From: Subtercola boreus
GTDB taxonomy: Bacteria > Actinomycetota > Actinomycetes > Actinomycetales > Microbacteriaceae
Direction of reading: 5' to 3'
Length of the DNA stretch: 64,000 nt
Assembly (NCBI RefSeq): GCF_003399645.1
Contig: NZ_NBXD01000002.1
Location: 358,746-422,745 of the forward strand
Of the stretch, positions 1 through 8,240 are shown one piece after another (position 1 is the stretch's first letter; each line of letters opens with the position of its first letter). Both the position numbers and the translations under genes were made by a program. A model generated the notes under the pieces. That model was given only the letters and a program-made list of their open reading frames with translations. It was not told the origin of the DNA and made no database searches.

Positions 1-430
1 TGTCGCAGAGTTCCTTCAACTGCGCGAGCTCGTCGTCGGAGAGCGCCTTCGTCATCTGGCCGGTGATCGAACGCCCGTGGGTGCGCGCGGCGGTGCGGTA
101 GACGCTGTAGCCCTCGTCGGTGAGCGTGACGACGGTGCCGCGGCCGTCGGCCGGGTCGACGGACTTCTCGAGCATGCCGCGAGCGGTGAGTCTGTCGACC
201 AGCCGCGAGACGCTCGGTTGGGTGAGCAGGGTGCGAACGTTCAGGTCGCGGATGCGCATGCGGCGGGAGGGCTGGGTGGAGAGGGTGTAGAGCACGTCGT
301 ACTCGGTGAGCGAGATGGTCTGCGACGGGAAGTCGGCCGAGAGCGTGCGGATCACCGTCACCTGGGCCCGGAACAGGGCCTCCCATGCAGCGATGGGCAA
401 CACCTTCGTCGCCGGTTGTGCGTCAGTCAT
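1..430 (-). CDS. MarR family transcriptional regulator (3' end outside window)
   Basis: Winged-helix regulator of the MarR family, read from an ATG at 430 leftward off the window edge; 143 codons are visible. The helix-turn-helix lies at about residues 60-95 (RIRDLNVRTLLTQPSVSRLV) and is followed by the typical wing, with DPADGRGTVVTLTDEG. A GAGAGG ribosome site precedes the start. MarR proteins bind DNA as dimers and usually answer to small phenolic or oxidant ligands. The gene is co-oriented with the formaldehyde dehydrogenase upstream but separated from it by a hairpin, so the two are probably separate units. The ligand and targets cannot be read from the sequence. Confidence 0.9.
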   Translation of the reverse strand, partial: MTDAQPATKVLPIAAWEALFRAQVTVIRTLSADFPSQTISLTEYDVLYTLSTQPSRRMRIRDLNVRTLLTQPSVSRLVDRLTARGMLEKSVDPADGRGTVVTLTDEGYSVYRTAARTHGRSITGQMTKALSDDELAQLKELCD

Positions 431-506
431 GCCTGTCCTCTCCGTGTGAGTAACAGGTTAGTCGGCACCGCCGACACGGGCCCGGTGCGGGGCCGCTTAA
501 ACAGAC

Positions 507-540
507 AAGAGCCGGTCGTAGAGGCTAACGACCGGCTCTT
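507..540 (-). terminator. 13-bp perfect stem-loop between dehydrogenase and MarR gene
   Basis: A perfect 13-bp inverted repeat (arms AAGAGCCGGTCGT and its complement, 8-nt loop). It lies 170 nt past the dehydrogenase stop and 77 nt before the MarR start. A short T-rich tail is present on either strand. It most likely ends the dehydrogenase transcript. The AT-rich stretch at 610-660 between stop and hairpin could instead hold the MarR promoter, which would place the hairpin in the MarR leader. Confidence 0.5.
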
Positions 541-708
541 TCCCTTGCACCAAGAGTGTCCTGCAATCACATTCCGCGCTTCGCTGCCACAGCAAACAAC
601 TAACGCTCTTGAACTATATAACGGTTGCGTAACGGAGCGCTAGTTACCAAAACGTTATTTTCCCAAGAGTTTGCCCAGAGGACACTTTCGGCGGTCAGGC
701 CGGCCGGA

Positions 709-1932
709 TCAGGCCGCGTCGAGGTATCCGTTCGGGTTCAGCACGTACTTCGTGGCCGCGCCGGCATCGAACTCGGCGTAACCCCGGGGGGCGTCGTCGA
801 GGCTGATCGCCTTGGCGTTGACGTTCTTGGCGATGTGCACGCGATCGTGCAGGATCGCCTGCATCAGGCCGTGGTTGTACTTCATCACCGGGCACTGCCC
901 TGTGGTGAACGACAGCGACTTCGCCCAGCCGGTACCGAGGCTGAGACTGAGGGAGCCCTTCTGGGCGGCCTCGTCGACTCCGCCCGGGTCGCCGGTGACG
1001 TAGAGCCCGGGAATGCCGAGGGCGCCGCCCGCCGCCGTCACGTCCATCAGTGAATTGAGTACCGTCGCCGGCGCTTCTGCAGCGTCGGCACCATGGCCCT
1101 GGCCGCGGGCTTCGAACCCCACGGCGTCGACGCCGCAGTCGACCTCGGGCACACCGAGGATCTGCTCGATCTGGTCGACGATGTCACCCTGGCTGAGATC
1201 GATCGTCTCGCATCCGAAGCTCCTGGCCTGCTCGAGACGCCCAGCATTCATGTCGCCGACGATGACAGCCGCCGCACCGAGAAGCAGAGCGGATGTCGCG
1301 GCCGCCAGTCCGACGGGACCGGCACCTGCGACATACACCGTCGAGCCGACGCCGACGCCCGCCGTCACGGCACCGTGGAAGCCCGTGGGAAAGATGTCGG
1401 AGAGCATGGTCAGGTCGAGGATCTTCTCCAGGGCCTGATCGCGGTCGGGGAACTTCAGCAGGTTCCAGTCGGCGTAGGGAACGAGCACGAACTCAGCCTG
1501 GCCACCGACCCATCCACCCATGTCGACGTAACCGTAGGCGCTGCCCGGGCGGTCGGGGTTGACGTTCAGGCAGATGCCGGTCTTGCGTTCCTTGCAGTTG
1601 CGACAGCGCCCGCAGGAGATGTTGAACGGCACCGAGACGATGTCGCCCACCTTGATGAACTCGACACCCGGCCCGACCTCGACGACCTCACCGGTGATTT
1701 CGTGGCCGAGCACCAGGTTCACTGGTGCGGTGGTGCGGCCCCGCACCATGTGCTGGTCGGAACCGCAGATGTTCGTTGCCACGGTTCGGATGATCGCGCC
1801 GTGCGGAACCTTGCGACCGACGTTCTCGGGGTTCACCCCCGGCCCGTCCTTCAGCTCGAACGTCGGATAGTCGATGTCGATGACTTCGACGACGCCCGGA
1901 GCCTTGTATGCCACTGCCCTGTTGTCTGCCAC
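709..1932 (-). CDS. fdhA: Glutathione-independent formaldehyde dehydrogenase (zinc, NAD-dependent)
   Basis: Zinc-dependent medium-chain dehydrogenase, 407 residues, of the glutathione-independent formaldehyde dehydrogenase type that oxidises formaldehyde to formate with NAD. Visible are the catalytic-zinc region (NICGSDQH, then GHEITGE), the four-cysteine structural zinc loop (CGRCRNCKERKTGIC, about residue 108), and the Rossmann motif GAGPVGL (about 202). The long insert before the C-terminus is characteristic of this subgroup. The GTG start at 1932 has a strong AAGGAGG six bases upstream. It probably serves cytosolic formaldehyde detoxification. The next gene on this strand is a MarR regulator, but a hairpin separates them. 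The family call is firm; the exact substrate is inferred. Confidence 0.9.
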   Translation of the reverse strand: MADNRAVAYKAPGVVEVIDIDYPTFELKDGPGVNPENVGRKVPHGAIIRTVATNICGSDQHMVRGRTTAPVNLVLGHEITGEVVEVGPGVEFIKVGDIVSVPFNISCGRCRNCKERKTGICLNVNPDRPGSAYGYVDMGGWVGGQAEFVLVPYADWNLLKFPDRDQALEKILDLTMLSDIFPTGFHGAVTAGVGVGSTVYVAGAGPVGLAAATSALLLGAAAVIVGDMNAGRLEQARSFGCETIDLSQGDIVDQIEQILGVPEVDCGVDAVGFEARGQGHGADAAEAPATVLNSLMDVTAAGGALGIPGLYVTGDPGGVDEAAQKGSLSLSLGTGWAKSLSFTTGQCPVMKYNHGLMQAILHDRVHIAKNVNAKAISLDDAPRGYAEFDAGAATKYVLNPNGYLDAA

Positions 1933-2188
1933 GTTGATCCTCCTTGATCGCCCGGCCCGGTTGGGGCCGGTGACTTCAGACTATGACCCGACCGATTTCG
2001 CGGCGAGAGGCTGGACAAACCCACAGCAGACCCATAACGGCACGGTGCAGCACAGAGGCGGCGGCGCACCCCACGCGGTCGGGGGAAAGCGGCGGCGTGT
2101 ACGTCGCTTTCCCCGGCCCCCGGGCACTCCGTGCTGTGGCGCGACCTCTCCCGGCAGTGCGCCGCAGGGCGGCGGCGCACAAATCAAC

Positions 2189-2980
2189 TCAGATGCGGTC
2201 GGGGGAGGGGGTGCTGCTCTGCTGCACCGAGACGTCGGCGTGGCGGTCGAAGCGGTACCCGACACCACGCACGGTGCGCACGATGTCCTCGTAGTCGCCG
2301 AGCTTCGCGCGCAGGCGTCGCACGTGCACGTCGATGGTGCGCTCGTTCGGGATGTCGTCGAGGTCTTCGTCGCCAGCACTCCAGAGCGAACTGATGAGCT
2401 CGTGGCGCTCGATAGTGCGGCCTTCGCGCAGCACGAGGTACTGCAGCAGCTCGAATTCCTTGTACGTCAGGTTGGCCGACTCGTTGTCGAGCAGCAGGCG
2501 CTTGCGCGAGAGGTCGATGACTACGCCGGCGCGCGCTCGGTCCTCGGATGTCGCGGCCTCGGGGTCTCCCGCCTGGCGGTGCTTCGCGAGGGCGGCCGGG
2601 TCTTGCAGGGCCAGGCGAACGACGTCGACATCACGACCACCGGAGCCGCGGGGAGCCAGGGCGACGGCGGCGTAGGTCTCGGAGCTCGGGGAGAGCCGGG
2701 CGACGAGCGCCCGGATCTCGGAGACGATCGAGCCGAGCGAGGTTCCGTCTGCCTCGGCCTTCTCCTCGTCGACGCCGACGTAAAGAACGAAGCCGCGCGC
2801 CTCTGTGCCGGCCGGAACGGCGCGGATGTGCGGGGCCGGGGCGGTCGAGGTCGACGCGGTCGTTGCCGGCTCGGTCGTTGCCGGCTCGGTCGATACCGGG
2901 GCGGCAACTGCCGACGCGATCGCGACGGGGCCGGTGGTGTACGAGGTGGTGCGGGGGGTGGTGAGGTGTGCGATGGACAA
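2189..2980 (-). CDS. Winged-helix (OmpR/PhoB-type) DNA-binding protein without a classical receiver
   Basis: Predicted regulator of 263 residues. The C-terminal ~100 residues are an OmpR/PhoB winged helix (VVIDLSRKRLLLD, LTYKEFELLQYLVLREG, RTIDVHVRRLRAKLG, VRTVRGVGYRF). The N-terminal part starts with an alanine/threonine-rich stretch and lacks the recognisable receiver aspartate and lysine, so control by phosphorylation is doubtful. I chose a TTG start at 2980 because AAAGGA lies eight bases upstream and the alanine/proline-rich start follows directly; the open frame itself extends further upstream. A leaderless 33-codon ORF with a strong promoter precedes it by 188 nt and may share its transcript. 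Targets are unknown. Confidence 0.8.
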   Translation of the reverse strand: MSIAHLTTPRTTSYTTGPVAIASAVAAPVSTEPATTEPATTASTSTAPAPHIRAVPAGTEARGFVLYVGVDEEKAEADGTSLGSIVSEIRALVARLSPSSETYAAVALAPRGSGGRDVDVVRLALQDPAALAKHRQAGDPEAATSEDRARAGVVIDLSRKRLLLDNESANLTYKEFELLQYLVLREGRTIERHELISSLWSAGDEDLDDIPNERTIDVHVRRLRAKLGDYEDIVRTVRGVGYRFDRHADVSVQQSSTPSPDRI

Positions 2981-3168
2981 GGTCGTGATCCTTTGGATGA
3001 TGATACTGCGCACCGCGGGCAGCCTCAGGGCTGGGAGGGCGGTGCAGTGAGTCGATGCGGCGTGAACCGGGGAACGGCATCCGGGGTGCGGGAGGCCGGG
3101 AGTTCGAGGGTGATCGCCCAATGCGAACGGGGGATCAGCGACCTGAACTCAGCGAGAGGGTGGTCTCG

Positions 3169-3270
3169 TCAGGCACACATTCGACAACGCATGGCGTCGC
3201 GGCCGGGCATCATCATGCCGGCGTTCCTCAGAGCCTCGAAGGAGGTTGGGGTGAGCGCGCTGTCATACAT
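3169..3270 (-). CDS. Leaderless 33-residue small ORF upstream of the winged-helix regulator
   Basis: A short frame from ATG 3270 to TGA 3169 encoding 33 residues. The peptide begins MYDSALTPTSFEAL and ends MRCRMCA, with two cysteines just before the stop. A perfect -35 TTGACA and a -10-like TTTACT lie directly upstream, and only six bases separate the -10 from the ATG, so translation would begin at the 5' end of the mRNA. The stop is 188 nt from the winged-helix start on the same strand. It could be a regulatory leader peptide or an independent small protein. It belongs to no family I recognise; the support is the promoter geometry. Confidence 0.55.
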   Translation of the reverse strand: MYDSALTPTSFEALRNAGMMMPGRDAMRCRMCA

Positions 3271-3276
3271 ACCCCG

Positions 3277-3306
3277 AGTAAAGCCGATAATCGGCGTCCC
3301 TGTCAA
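3277..3306 (-). promoter_or_regulatory. Strong promoter with palindromic operator in its spacer
   Basis: On the minus strand TTGACA (3306-3301) is followed by an 18-nt spacer and TTTACT (3282-3277). The spacer contains a perfect palindrome, GCCGAT-A-ATCGGC (3283-3295), exactly where a repressor would block RNA polymerase. It drives the small ORF starting at 3270 and probably the winged-helix gene beyond. The winged-helix protein itself is a natural candidate for binding the palindrome. Confidence 0.6.
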
Positions 3307-3348
3307 TTCTTTTGCGTCAATCCCCGGCATGCACAACGAGAAGCGCGG

Positions 3349-3981
3349 CTAAACCAGTCCGTAGAGGCGGTCGCCCGCGTCACCCAGGCCGGGCACGATG
3401 TAGCCGTTCTCGTTGAGTCGCTGGTCGAGCGCACCGAGTACCAGCGTGACCTCGCGGCCCGCCGTGCGCTTCTCCAGCGCCGCCACACCCTCGGGGGCGG
3501 CCAACAGGCAGATCGCGGTCACGTCGATCGCACCCCGGTCGAAGAGGAAGTCGATGGCGGCCCCGAGCGACCCGCCGGTGGCGAGCATCGGGTCGAGCAC
3601 GAAGCACTGGCGGTCGGAGAGGTCGTCGGGCAGGCGCTCCGCGTAGGTGCTCGGCTCGAGGGTGTCTTCGTTGCGAACCACGCCGAGAAAGCCGACCTCG
3701 GCGGTCGGAACGAGTTTCACCATGCCCTCGAGCATGCCGAGCCCCGCTCGCAGGATGGGCACCACCAGAGGACGCGGTTCGCTCAACGCCACGCCGACCG
3801 TCGTGGTCACGGGCGTTTCGATGGTGACCTCGTTGACCCGCACCCCGCGGGTGGCCTCGTAGGCGAGCAGCGTCACGAGTTCCTCGGTGAGTGCTCGGAA
3901 TGTGGCCGACGGAGTTGTCTTGTCGCGCAGCACGGTCAGTTTGTGCGTGATGAGCGGGTGGTCGGCAACGTGTACTCGCAT
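3349..3981 (-). CDS. upp: Uracil phosphoribosyltransferase
   Basis: Cytosolic pyrimidine-salvage enzyme, uracil + PRPP to UMP + PPi, 210 residues, the usual family length. The PRPP-binding motif [11 protein letters not shown] is at about residues 127-137, PILRAGLGM marks the flexible-loop region, and the C-terminal uracil site is [20 protein letters not shown] box ends six bases before the ATG, so the mRNA is probably leaderless. The convergent-free gap beyond its stop holds the promoter of the small ORF of the winged-helix gene. tadA is divergent, 59 bp away, a common actinobacterial arrangement. Confidence 0.97.
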   Translation of the reverse strand: MRVHVADHPLITHKLTVLRDKTTPSATFRALTEELVTLLAYEATRGVRVNEVTIETPVTTTVGVALSEPRPLVVPILRAGLGMLEGMVKLVPTAEVGFLGVVRNEDTLEPSTYAERLPDDLSDRQCFVLDPMLATGGSLGAAIDFLFDRGAIDVTAICLLAAPEGVAALEKRTAGREVTLVLGALDQRLNENGYIVPGLGDAGDRLYGLV

Positions 3982-3987
3982 AGGCTC

Positions 3988-3993
3988 AATCTA
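3988..3993 (-). promoter_or_regulatory. -10 box of leaderless upp mRNA
   Basis: TAGATT on the minus strand, six bases before the upp ATG, fits the actinobacterial TANNNT leaderless pattern seen repeatedly in this window. Confidence 0.6.
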
Positions 3994-4040
3994 CAGGTGC
4001 GCCCGCTGCGGGGCACTCGTCGAACGGAACGGAGGCCGGC

Positions 4041-4520
4041 ATGCCAGGCCTCCCGCTGCCCGCCTCCGCACAACACGACGAATGGATGATCGAGGCTCTC
4101 GCCGAGGCGCGCGCCACCCGCGATTCGGGCGATGTACCCGTCGGGGCGATCGTGCTCGACGCCTCGGGGGTCGTGATCGGTCGCGGCCACAACGAGCGGG
4201 AGCTGCACCACGATCCCACCGCCCACGCCGAAGTCGTCGCGCTGCGGCAGGCCGCGGCGCGGACGGGTGACTGGCAGCTGCCGGGCAGTACCCTCGTCGT
4301 CACCCTCGAACCCTGCGTGATGTGTGCCGGCGCCATCCTGGCCGCACGGGTGCAGCGCGTCGTCTTCGGCGCATGGGATGACAAGGCCGGCGCCGCGGGA
4401 TCGATCTACGACCTGTTGCGGGACCGACGCCTGAACCACCGTGTCGAGGTCTTTACCGGGGTGCGCTCTGAGGAGTGCGCGGAACTGCTGCGACAGTTCT
4501 TCCCGCGGCGCCGACCATAA
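4041..4520 (+). CDS. tadA: tRNA-specific adenosine deaminase
   Basis: Zinc deaminase converting adenosine 34 of tRNA-Arg(ACG) to inosine, 159 residues. The catalytic signature is complete: HAEVVAL with the proton-shuttle glutamate at about residue 60, and PCVMCAGA with the two zinc cysteines at about 93-96. The family-typical DDKAGAAGS follows. GGAGG at 4031-4035 sits five bases before the ATG. Divergent from upp. Confidence 0.95.
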   Translation: MPGLPLPASAQHDEWMIEALAEARATRDSGDVPVGAIVLDASGVVIGRGHNERELHHDPTAHAEVVALRQAAARTGDWQLPGSTLVVTLEPCVMCAGAILAARVQRVVFGAWDDKAGAAGSIYDLLRDRRLNHRVEVFTGVRSEECAELLRQFFPRRRP

Positions 4521-4684
4521 CCGACGGACCGCCGAATGGTAAGCCCGGCCCCCGATAAAAGCTGGGACTGGTGCATCCGCGGCCTCCGGGCTGACAATGG
4601 AGGTTCCTAGCAACACCGTCGTGCGCTTCTGTGCGCGGCCCCCGCGGTCGGCTCCGAATCCGCCCGCAGACAGTGAGTTTCACA

Positions 4685-6220
4685 ATGAACTCGTTGACCG
4701 TTGTCGAGCGCGCTTCTGCAACGCCACACTCCGCTGAGGTGCCCGCCACGCCCGACTCGATCGTGCCAGCCGGCCGGCTGCACGCTGCCGCAGCCCTCGC
4801 CCGCCGTCACCGTTCGTCGATGCTGTGGTCGCTGCCTGTCTTCGTTCTGGGTCTCATCGTCACCCTCATCGTGTTCACCGACCGCACAGATCCGTCCACG
4901 TTCGGCGGGGCGGCGGTCGCCCTCGCCTGCACTCTGACAGCCGCCCCGCTCGTCTGGGTTCTCGCGCATCAGCTGCGCATGCCCCGCCCGCTGGCGGCGA
5001 CCGCCCTGCTCCTCTTTCTTCTCTCCCCGCTCGGGCTCGTGGTGCACACCTCGCCCTCGGCCGACGCCGTGCCGTTCCTGCTGGCTGGCGCCGTGGTGAC
5101 GATTTCGCGACGGTCCCGGTGGTTCCGGATGACCGTGGCCGCCCTTTCGGCATCCGTTCTCGTCGGTGCACTGGCCCTGTGCGCGGCCTTTCCGACCGGC
5201 GGGTCGGCGCCGACCGGAGCGTCTGGGTCTGCCTCGGCCGCGGGTGCCGCTCAGGGGCTGGCCCAGTGGTGGATGCTCGACCCCGCCCTGCTCGTGCTGG
5301 GCGCAGCGGCGTCGGTCGTCGCTCTCGCGGTGCAGGGACTGCGGCCGTTCGCGGTGCTGGCGCTGGGGCTGATCGGTGTGGGCCTGGTGGCTGGCGCCGT
5401 GCCGGGGGGTTCCGGGATGCTCGCCGGGGCCGTCGCTGTCTGGCTTCCTCTCGCAGTCATCCTCCTGGCCGGCGTGGTTCAGGTCGCCGTCGACAACGCG
5501 TTCGACGCCGACCCGGCGAGAGTCTGGATCGAGGTGCTCTCGGGCGCGTTCCTGGTAGCGATCGCGGGGGTGTTCATCTTCGCGGCACCTGCTCTCGCGT
5601 CGTCCTATCGCGGTCTTGCGCCGGGATCCGCCGCCGCGGGGGCTGCTCCGGCGGGTGCTGCGCCGACGGGTGCTGCGCCGACCGCCGTCGCGCCGACCGC
5701 CGTCGCGCCGACCGCCGCCGCGCCCAGCTCTGCCGCGCCGCTCGTGCAGCCCCAGCCGACGGGCGGGGCGTCGGGTGCCGAGACGGGCGCGGCCCGGGAG
5801 TCGGCGGCACGGGCATCCGTGGGCCTGGAACTGAGTGCGAACCCGGGTCTCACTCTGACGCCGAACGCGGCCGCAGAACTCACCGCGGGCTCCGTCGATG
5901 TGCGGTCGGTTCTGGCGCTGGGGCAGCTGCTCTCGTCGACCTCTCTGACGGTCGATGACTTCCCCGCCCTCGCCGACGGAGGCGGGCAACCGCGACGGCA
6001 GATCCTCATCACCCGGCTCGGCAACGATTCGGTCGGAGGCAACGGCGGCAGTGGCACGGCCACAGCCGATGACGCGGTGGTGCGAGCCGTCACCTCGTAC
6101 TTCACGGGCCTTCCGGCTCCGCTGAACGGCGCCAGCGTCGTTCCGACTGCGACCGGTGCGCTCGTGATCTTTCCCTTCGGTGAGCCACAGAACCTTCTGC
6201 CAGCGGGAGTCACGCAATGA
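4685..6220 (+). CDS. Polytopic membrane protein with Ala/Pro-repeat linker, first gene of sortase operon
   Basis: A 511-residue protein I do not recognise. After a short cytoplasmic N-terminus it has about eight hydrophobic membrane segments (roughly residues 45-310). Next comes a low-complexity Ala-Pro-Thr-Val linker (about 315-350) made by tandem codon repeats. The C-terminal domain of about 140 residues is rich in Ser/Thr/Gly and probably extracytoplasmic. The ATG at 4685 directly precedes the hydrophobic part; a frame extension to 4631 is possible. Its TGA overlaps an upstream ATG of the next frame, and a DUF4397 surface protein and a class F sortase follow, so it likely works with them at the cell surface, perhaps as a scaffold or sensor. 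The function is unknown. Confidence 0.75.
   Translation: MNSLTVVERASATPHSAEVPATPDSIVPAGRLHAAAALARRHRSSMLWSLPVFVLGLIVTLIVFTDRTDPSTFGGAAVALACTLTAAPLVWVLAHQLRMPRPLAATALLLFLLSPLGLVVHTSPSADAVPFLLAGAVVTISRRSRWFRMTVAALSASVLVGALALCAAFPTGGSAPTGASGSASAAGAAQGLAQWWMLDPALLVLGAAASVVALAVQGLRPFAVLALGLIGVGLVAGAVPGGSGMLAGAVAVWLPLAVILLAGVVQVAVDNAFDADPARVWIEVLSGAFLVAIAGVFIFAAPALASSYRGLAPGSAAAGAAPAGAAPTGAAPTAVAPTAVAPTAAAPSSAAPLVQPQPTGGASGAETGAARESAARASVGLELSANPGLTLTPNAAAELTAGSVDVRSVLALGQLLSSTSLTVDDFPALADGGGQPRRQILITRLGNDSVGGNGGSGTATADDAVVRAVTSYFTGLPAPLNGASVVPTATGALVIFPFGEPQNLLPAGVTQ
5681..5725 (+). repeat. Three tandem 15-bp units coding an AVAPT linker
   Basis: Unit ACCGCCGTCGCGCCG occurs at 5681, 5696 and 5711 (third copy with two changes). 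It encodes the flexible Ala-Pro linker of the membrane protein, is in frame, and is a likely site of length variation. Confidence 0.85.
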
Positions 6221-6273
6221 CCCGACCGACCCCGGCCCGAACCTCGACGCGTTTTTCTGTGAAAGGACCTGCC

Positions 6274-7428
6274 ATGACACTCTCCCCTCACTTCGACACC
6301 CCGCGCTGGGCGCGATGGGGCGCCCTCGCCACCCTCGCCGGCGCGGCAGCGGCACTCATCGTGGGAGGCGTCGGCGTCAGCGCTGCCTCGGCGGCCGAGA
6401 CCTCGGCGGCGCCGTCGGCGCTCGTGGCCGGCGAGCAGACGGCGCCGTCGACCACGGGCTGGGTTCGGCTCGCGCACCTCTCACCCGACACCACGGCGGT
6501 GGATGTGCAGCTCTCCGCACTCGCGGGCGGCACCGTCGTGACCTCGCTGAAGGACATCGGTTACGGCGCGGTCTCGTCGTACATGGCGCTGCCGGCGGGT
6601 ACTTACGTCGTGGCGATGGTGCCTTCCGGGGGCGCCTTCGCCTCGCCCGTCATCTCGGCGACGATCTCGGTCGTCGCCGGGGAGCCGCAGACTGTCGCCG
6701 CATACGGCAAGAACGCGAGCCTCGCCACAGCGGTCTTCCAAGACGATCTCGCGGCACCGGGCGCCGGGCAGTCGCGCGTGCGGGTGGTGCAGGCCTCCAC
6801 GATCGTGCCGACGGTCAATGTCTCGACATCGACCGGTACGGCGATCGCGAGCAATGCCAAGGAGGGCACCGCAACGACCTATGCGAATGTGCCGGCAGGC
6901 CAGTGGAAGCTCTCGCTCACCAGTCCGACGGTCACCTCGAGCGCCGATGTGAACCTGGTGGCGGGTTCGGTGTCCACCCTGTTCGTGCTCGACGACGCCT
7001 CGGGCGGGCTGGCTCTGAAGGCGGTGCTCGATTCGTCGAGCGTGGGTGACCTGCCCACCGGCGGCATCCAGACCGGGGCGGGCGGAACCGCCACGCAGCA
7101 CATCGGCACGACGGCGACCCCCACCGAGACCGCGGCCGATTCCACCACGTCTGCCTCCGACACCACACGCCGCGCAATCGACGAGGTGACCGGCTGGGCA
7201 TTCCTGGCGGCCGGCCTGGTCGCGGTGCTGCTCATCCGCCGCCGCGACGCCCGCAGCAGCGCCCAGCAGGGCAGCGACGGCCGCAATGGACGCCCCGGCG
7301 GTGCGCACCCCGGCGGCGACGGATCGCCTGTCGCCTCCACTACCGCCGTTCCGCGCACTGGTGCCAGTTCCCCGCGGCACGCCGCACCTCCGCTCGAGCC
7401 GCGCGGCACCCTGACGCGCACCCGGTGA
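6274..7428 (+). CDS. Secreted, membrane-anchored DUF4397 protein
   Basis: A surface protein of 384 residues. It has a signal peptide (about residues 1-42, ending near SAASAAE), then a DUF4397 beta-sandwich region recognised from the opening WVRLAHLSPD and the two repeat halves (about 60-250). A Ser/Thr-rich stalk, one membrane helix (WAFLAAGLVAVLLIRRRD, about 308-325) and a long charged, disordered C-terminal tail follow. I chose ATG 6274, which has GAAAGGA seven bases upstream, over the upstream ATG that overlaps the previous stop. DUF4397 proteins often travel with class F sortases, as here, but no LPXTG motif precedes this helix. Its role is unknown, presumably cell-wall associated. Confidence 0.85.
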   Translation: MTLSPHFDTPRWARWGALATLAGAAAALIVGGVGVSAASAAETSAAPSALVAGEQTAPSTTGWVRLAHLSPDTTAVDVQLSALAGGTVVTSLKDIGYGAVSSYMALPAGTYVVAMVPSGGAFASPVISATISVVAGEPQTVAAYGKNASLATAVFQDDLAAPGAGQSRVRVVQASTIVPTVNVSTSTGTAIASNAKEGTATTYANVPAGQWKLSLTSPTVTSSADVNLVAGSVSTLFVLDDASGGLALKAVLDSSSVGDLPTGGIQTGAGGTATQHIGTTATPTETAADSTTSASDTTRRAIDEVTGWAFLAAGLVAVLLIRRRDARSSAQQGSDGRNGRPGGAHPGGDGSPVASTTAVPRTGASSPRHAAPPLEPRGTLTRTR

Positions 7429-8240
7429 CGCCCGCCCGGTTGGGCAGCGCACCGGCGGAGCGCCGCGCCCGAACCCGAACCCGAGCGGCGTTCCGCAGTC
7501 GCCCAGTCCGCAGTCGCCCAGTCGCCGGGCGAGTGTTCGGCGCTGCAGTGGCCGTCGCTGTCGCGGCGGCTGTCGTCACCGGATGCTCGGCCTCCCCGTC
7601 GCCCGAAACCGGTGCAGGCGGGGCCGGTCGAGGGGCGGCCGTCGCACCCTCCACGCTCGCACCCACCGAGCCCCGGGCATCCGGAGCCGCCACCGGAGCC
7701 GCCACCGACACGGCCGAAGGGGCGTCCCGCGGATCGGCCGGCGGCTACCAGAACCCCGATCTCGGCGGCACCGACAGCACCCCCGTCAGCGCCGCCACGC
7801 CCGTGAGGGTGCAGATTCCGGCCATCGGAGTGGACTCCGGCCTGGAGTCGCTCTCGCGGGACGCCGCCGGCTCGATCCTCCCGCCCGTCGACTTCGGCTC
7901 GGCGGGCTGGTACAGCCAGGGCGTCGTTCCGGGTCGCATCGGTCCGGCGGTCATCGCCGGGCACATCGACTCCTCTGTCGGCCCTGCGGTCTTCTTCCGG
8001 CTCTCGTCTCTCACGGCCGGCGACGTGATCACAGTCACGCTCTCCGACGGCACCGAGACGCGCTTCGCCGTCGACAGCTCGATCCAGGTCGCGAAGGCCG
8101 ATTTTCCGACCGGGCAGGTCTACGGGCCCACTCCCACCGCCCAGCTGCGCCTCGTGACCTGTGGCGGGGTGTTCGACGACTCCTGGGGTCACTACCTCGA
8201 CAACGTCGTCGTCTTCGCGAGCCTCAGTCCGACGCCTTGA
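7425..8240 (+). CDS. Class F sortase
   Basis: Predicted sortase of 271 residues. It has an N-terminal membrane or lipoprotein-like segment (FGAAVAVAVAAAVVTGCSAS, about residues 38-57), a Ser/Thr/Gly linker, and a C-terminal sortase barrel (about 125-270). The catalytic histidine is in AGHIDSS and the nucleophilic cysteine in LRLVTCGG. The third catalytic residue, often an arginine in a HYRDN-like context, appears here as leucine (GHYLDN). The GTG start overlaps the stop of the DUF4397 gene (GGTGA), so the genes are translationally coupled. Class F sortases attach surface proteins or act as housekeeping transpeptidases. The 3' end overlaps the convergent transporter gene by 17 bp. Confidence 0.9.
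   Translation: MTPARLGSAPAERRARTRTRAAFRSRPVRSRPVAGRVFGAAVAVAVAAAVVTGCSASPSPETGAGGAGRGAAVAPSTLAPTEPRASGAATGAATDTAEGASRGSAGGYQNPDLGGTDSTPVSAATPVRVQIPAIGVDSGLESLSRDAAGSILPPVDFGSAGWYSQGVVPGRIGPAVIAGHIDSSVGPAVFFRLSSLTAGDVITVTLSDGTETRFAVDSSIQVAKADFPTGQVYGPTPTAQLRLVTCGGVFDDSWGHYLDNVVVFASLSPTP

Noticed and set aside
5681..5725. Possible CRISPR-like direct repeats
   Set aside because: The units are contiguous 15-bp codon repeats without spacers, coding an Ala-Pro linker. No CRISPR array or cas gene was seen anywhere.
4607..6355. 582-codon open frame on the minus strand opposite the sortase-operon membrane protein
   Set aside because: Arg/Gly/His-rich composition typical of an antisense shadow in high-GC DNA; no domain and no ribosome site.
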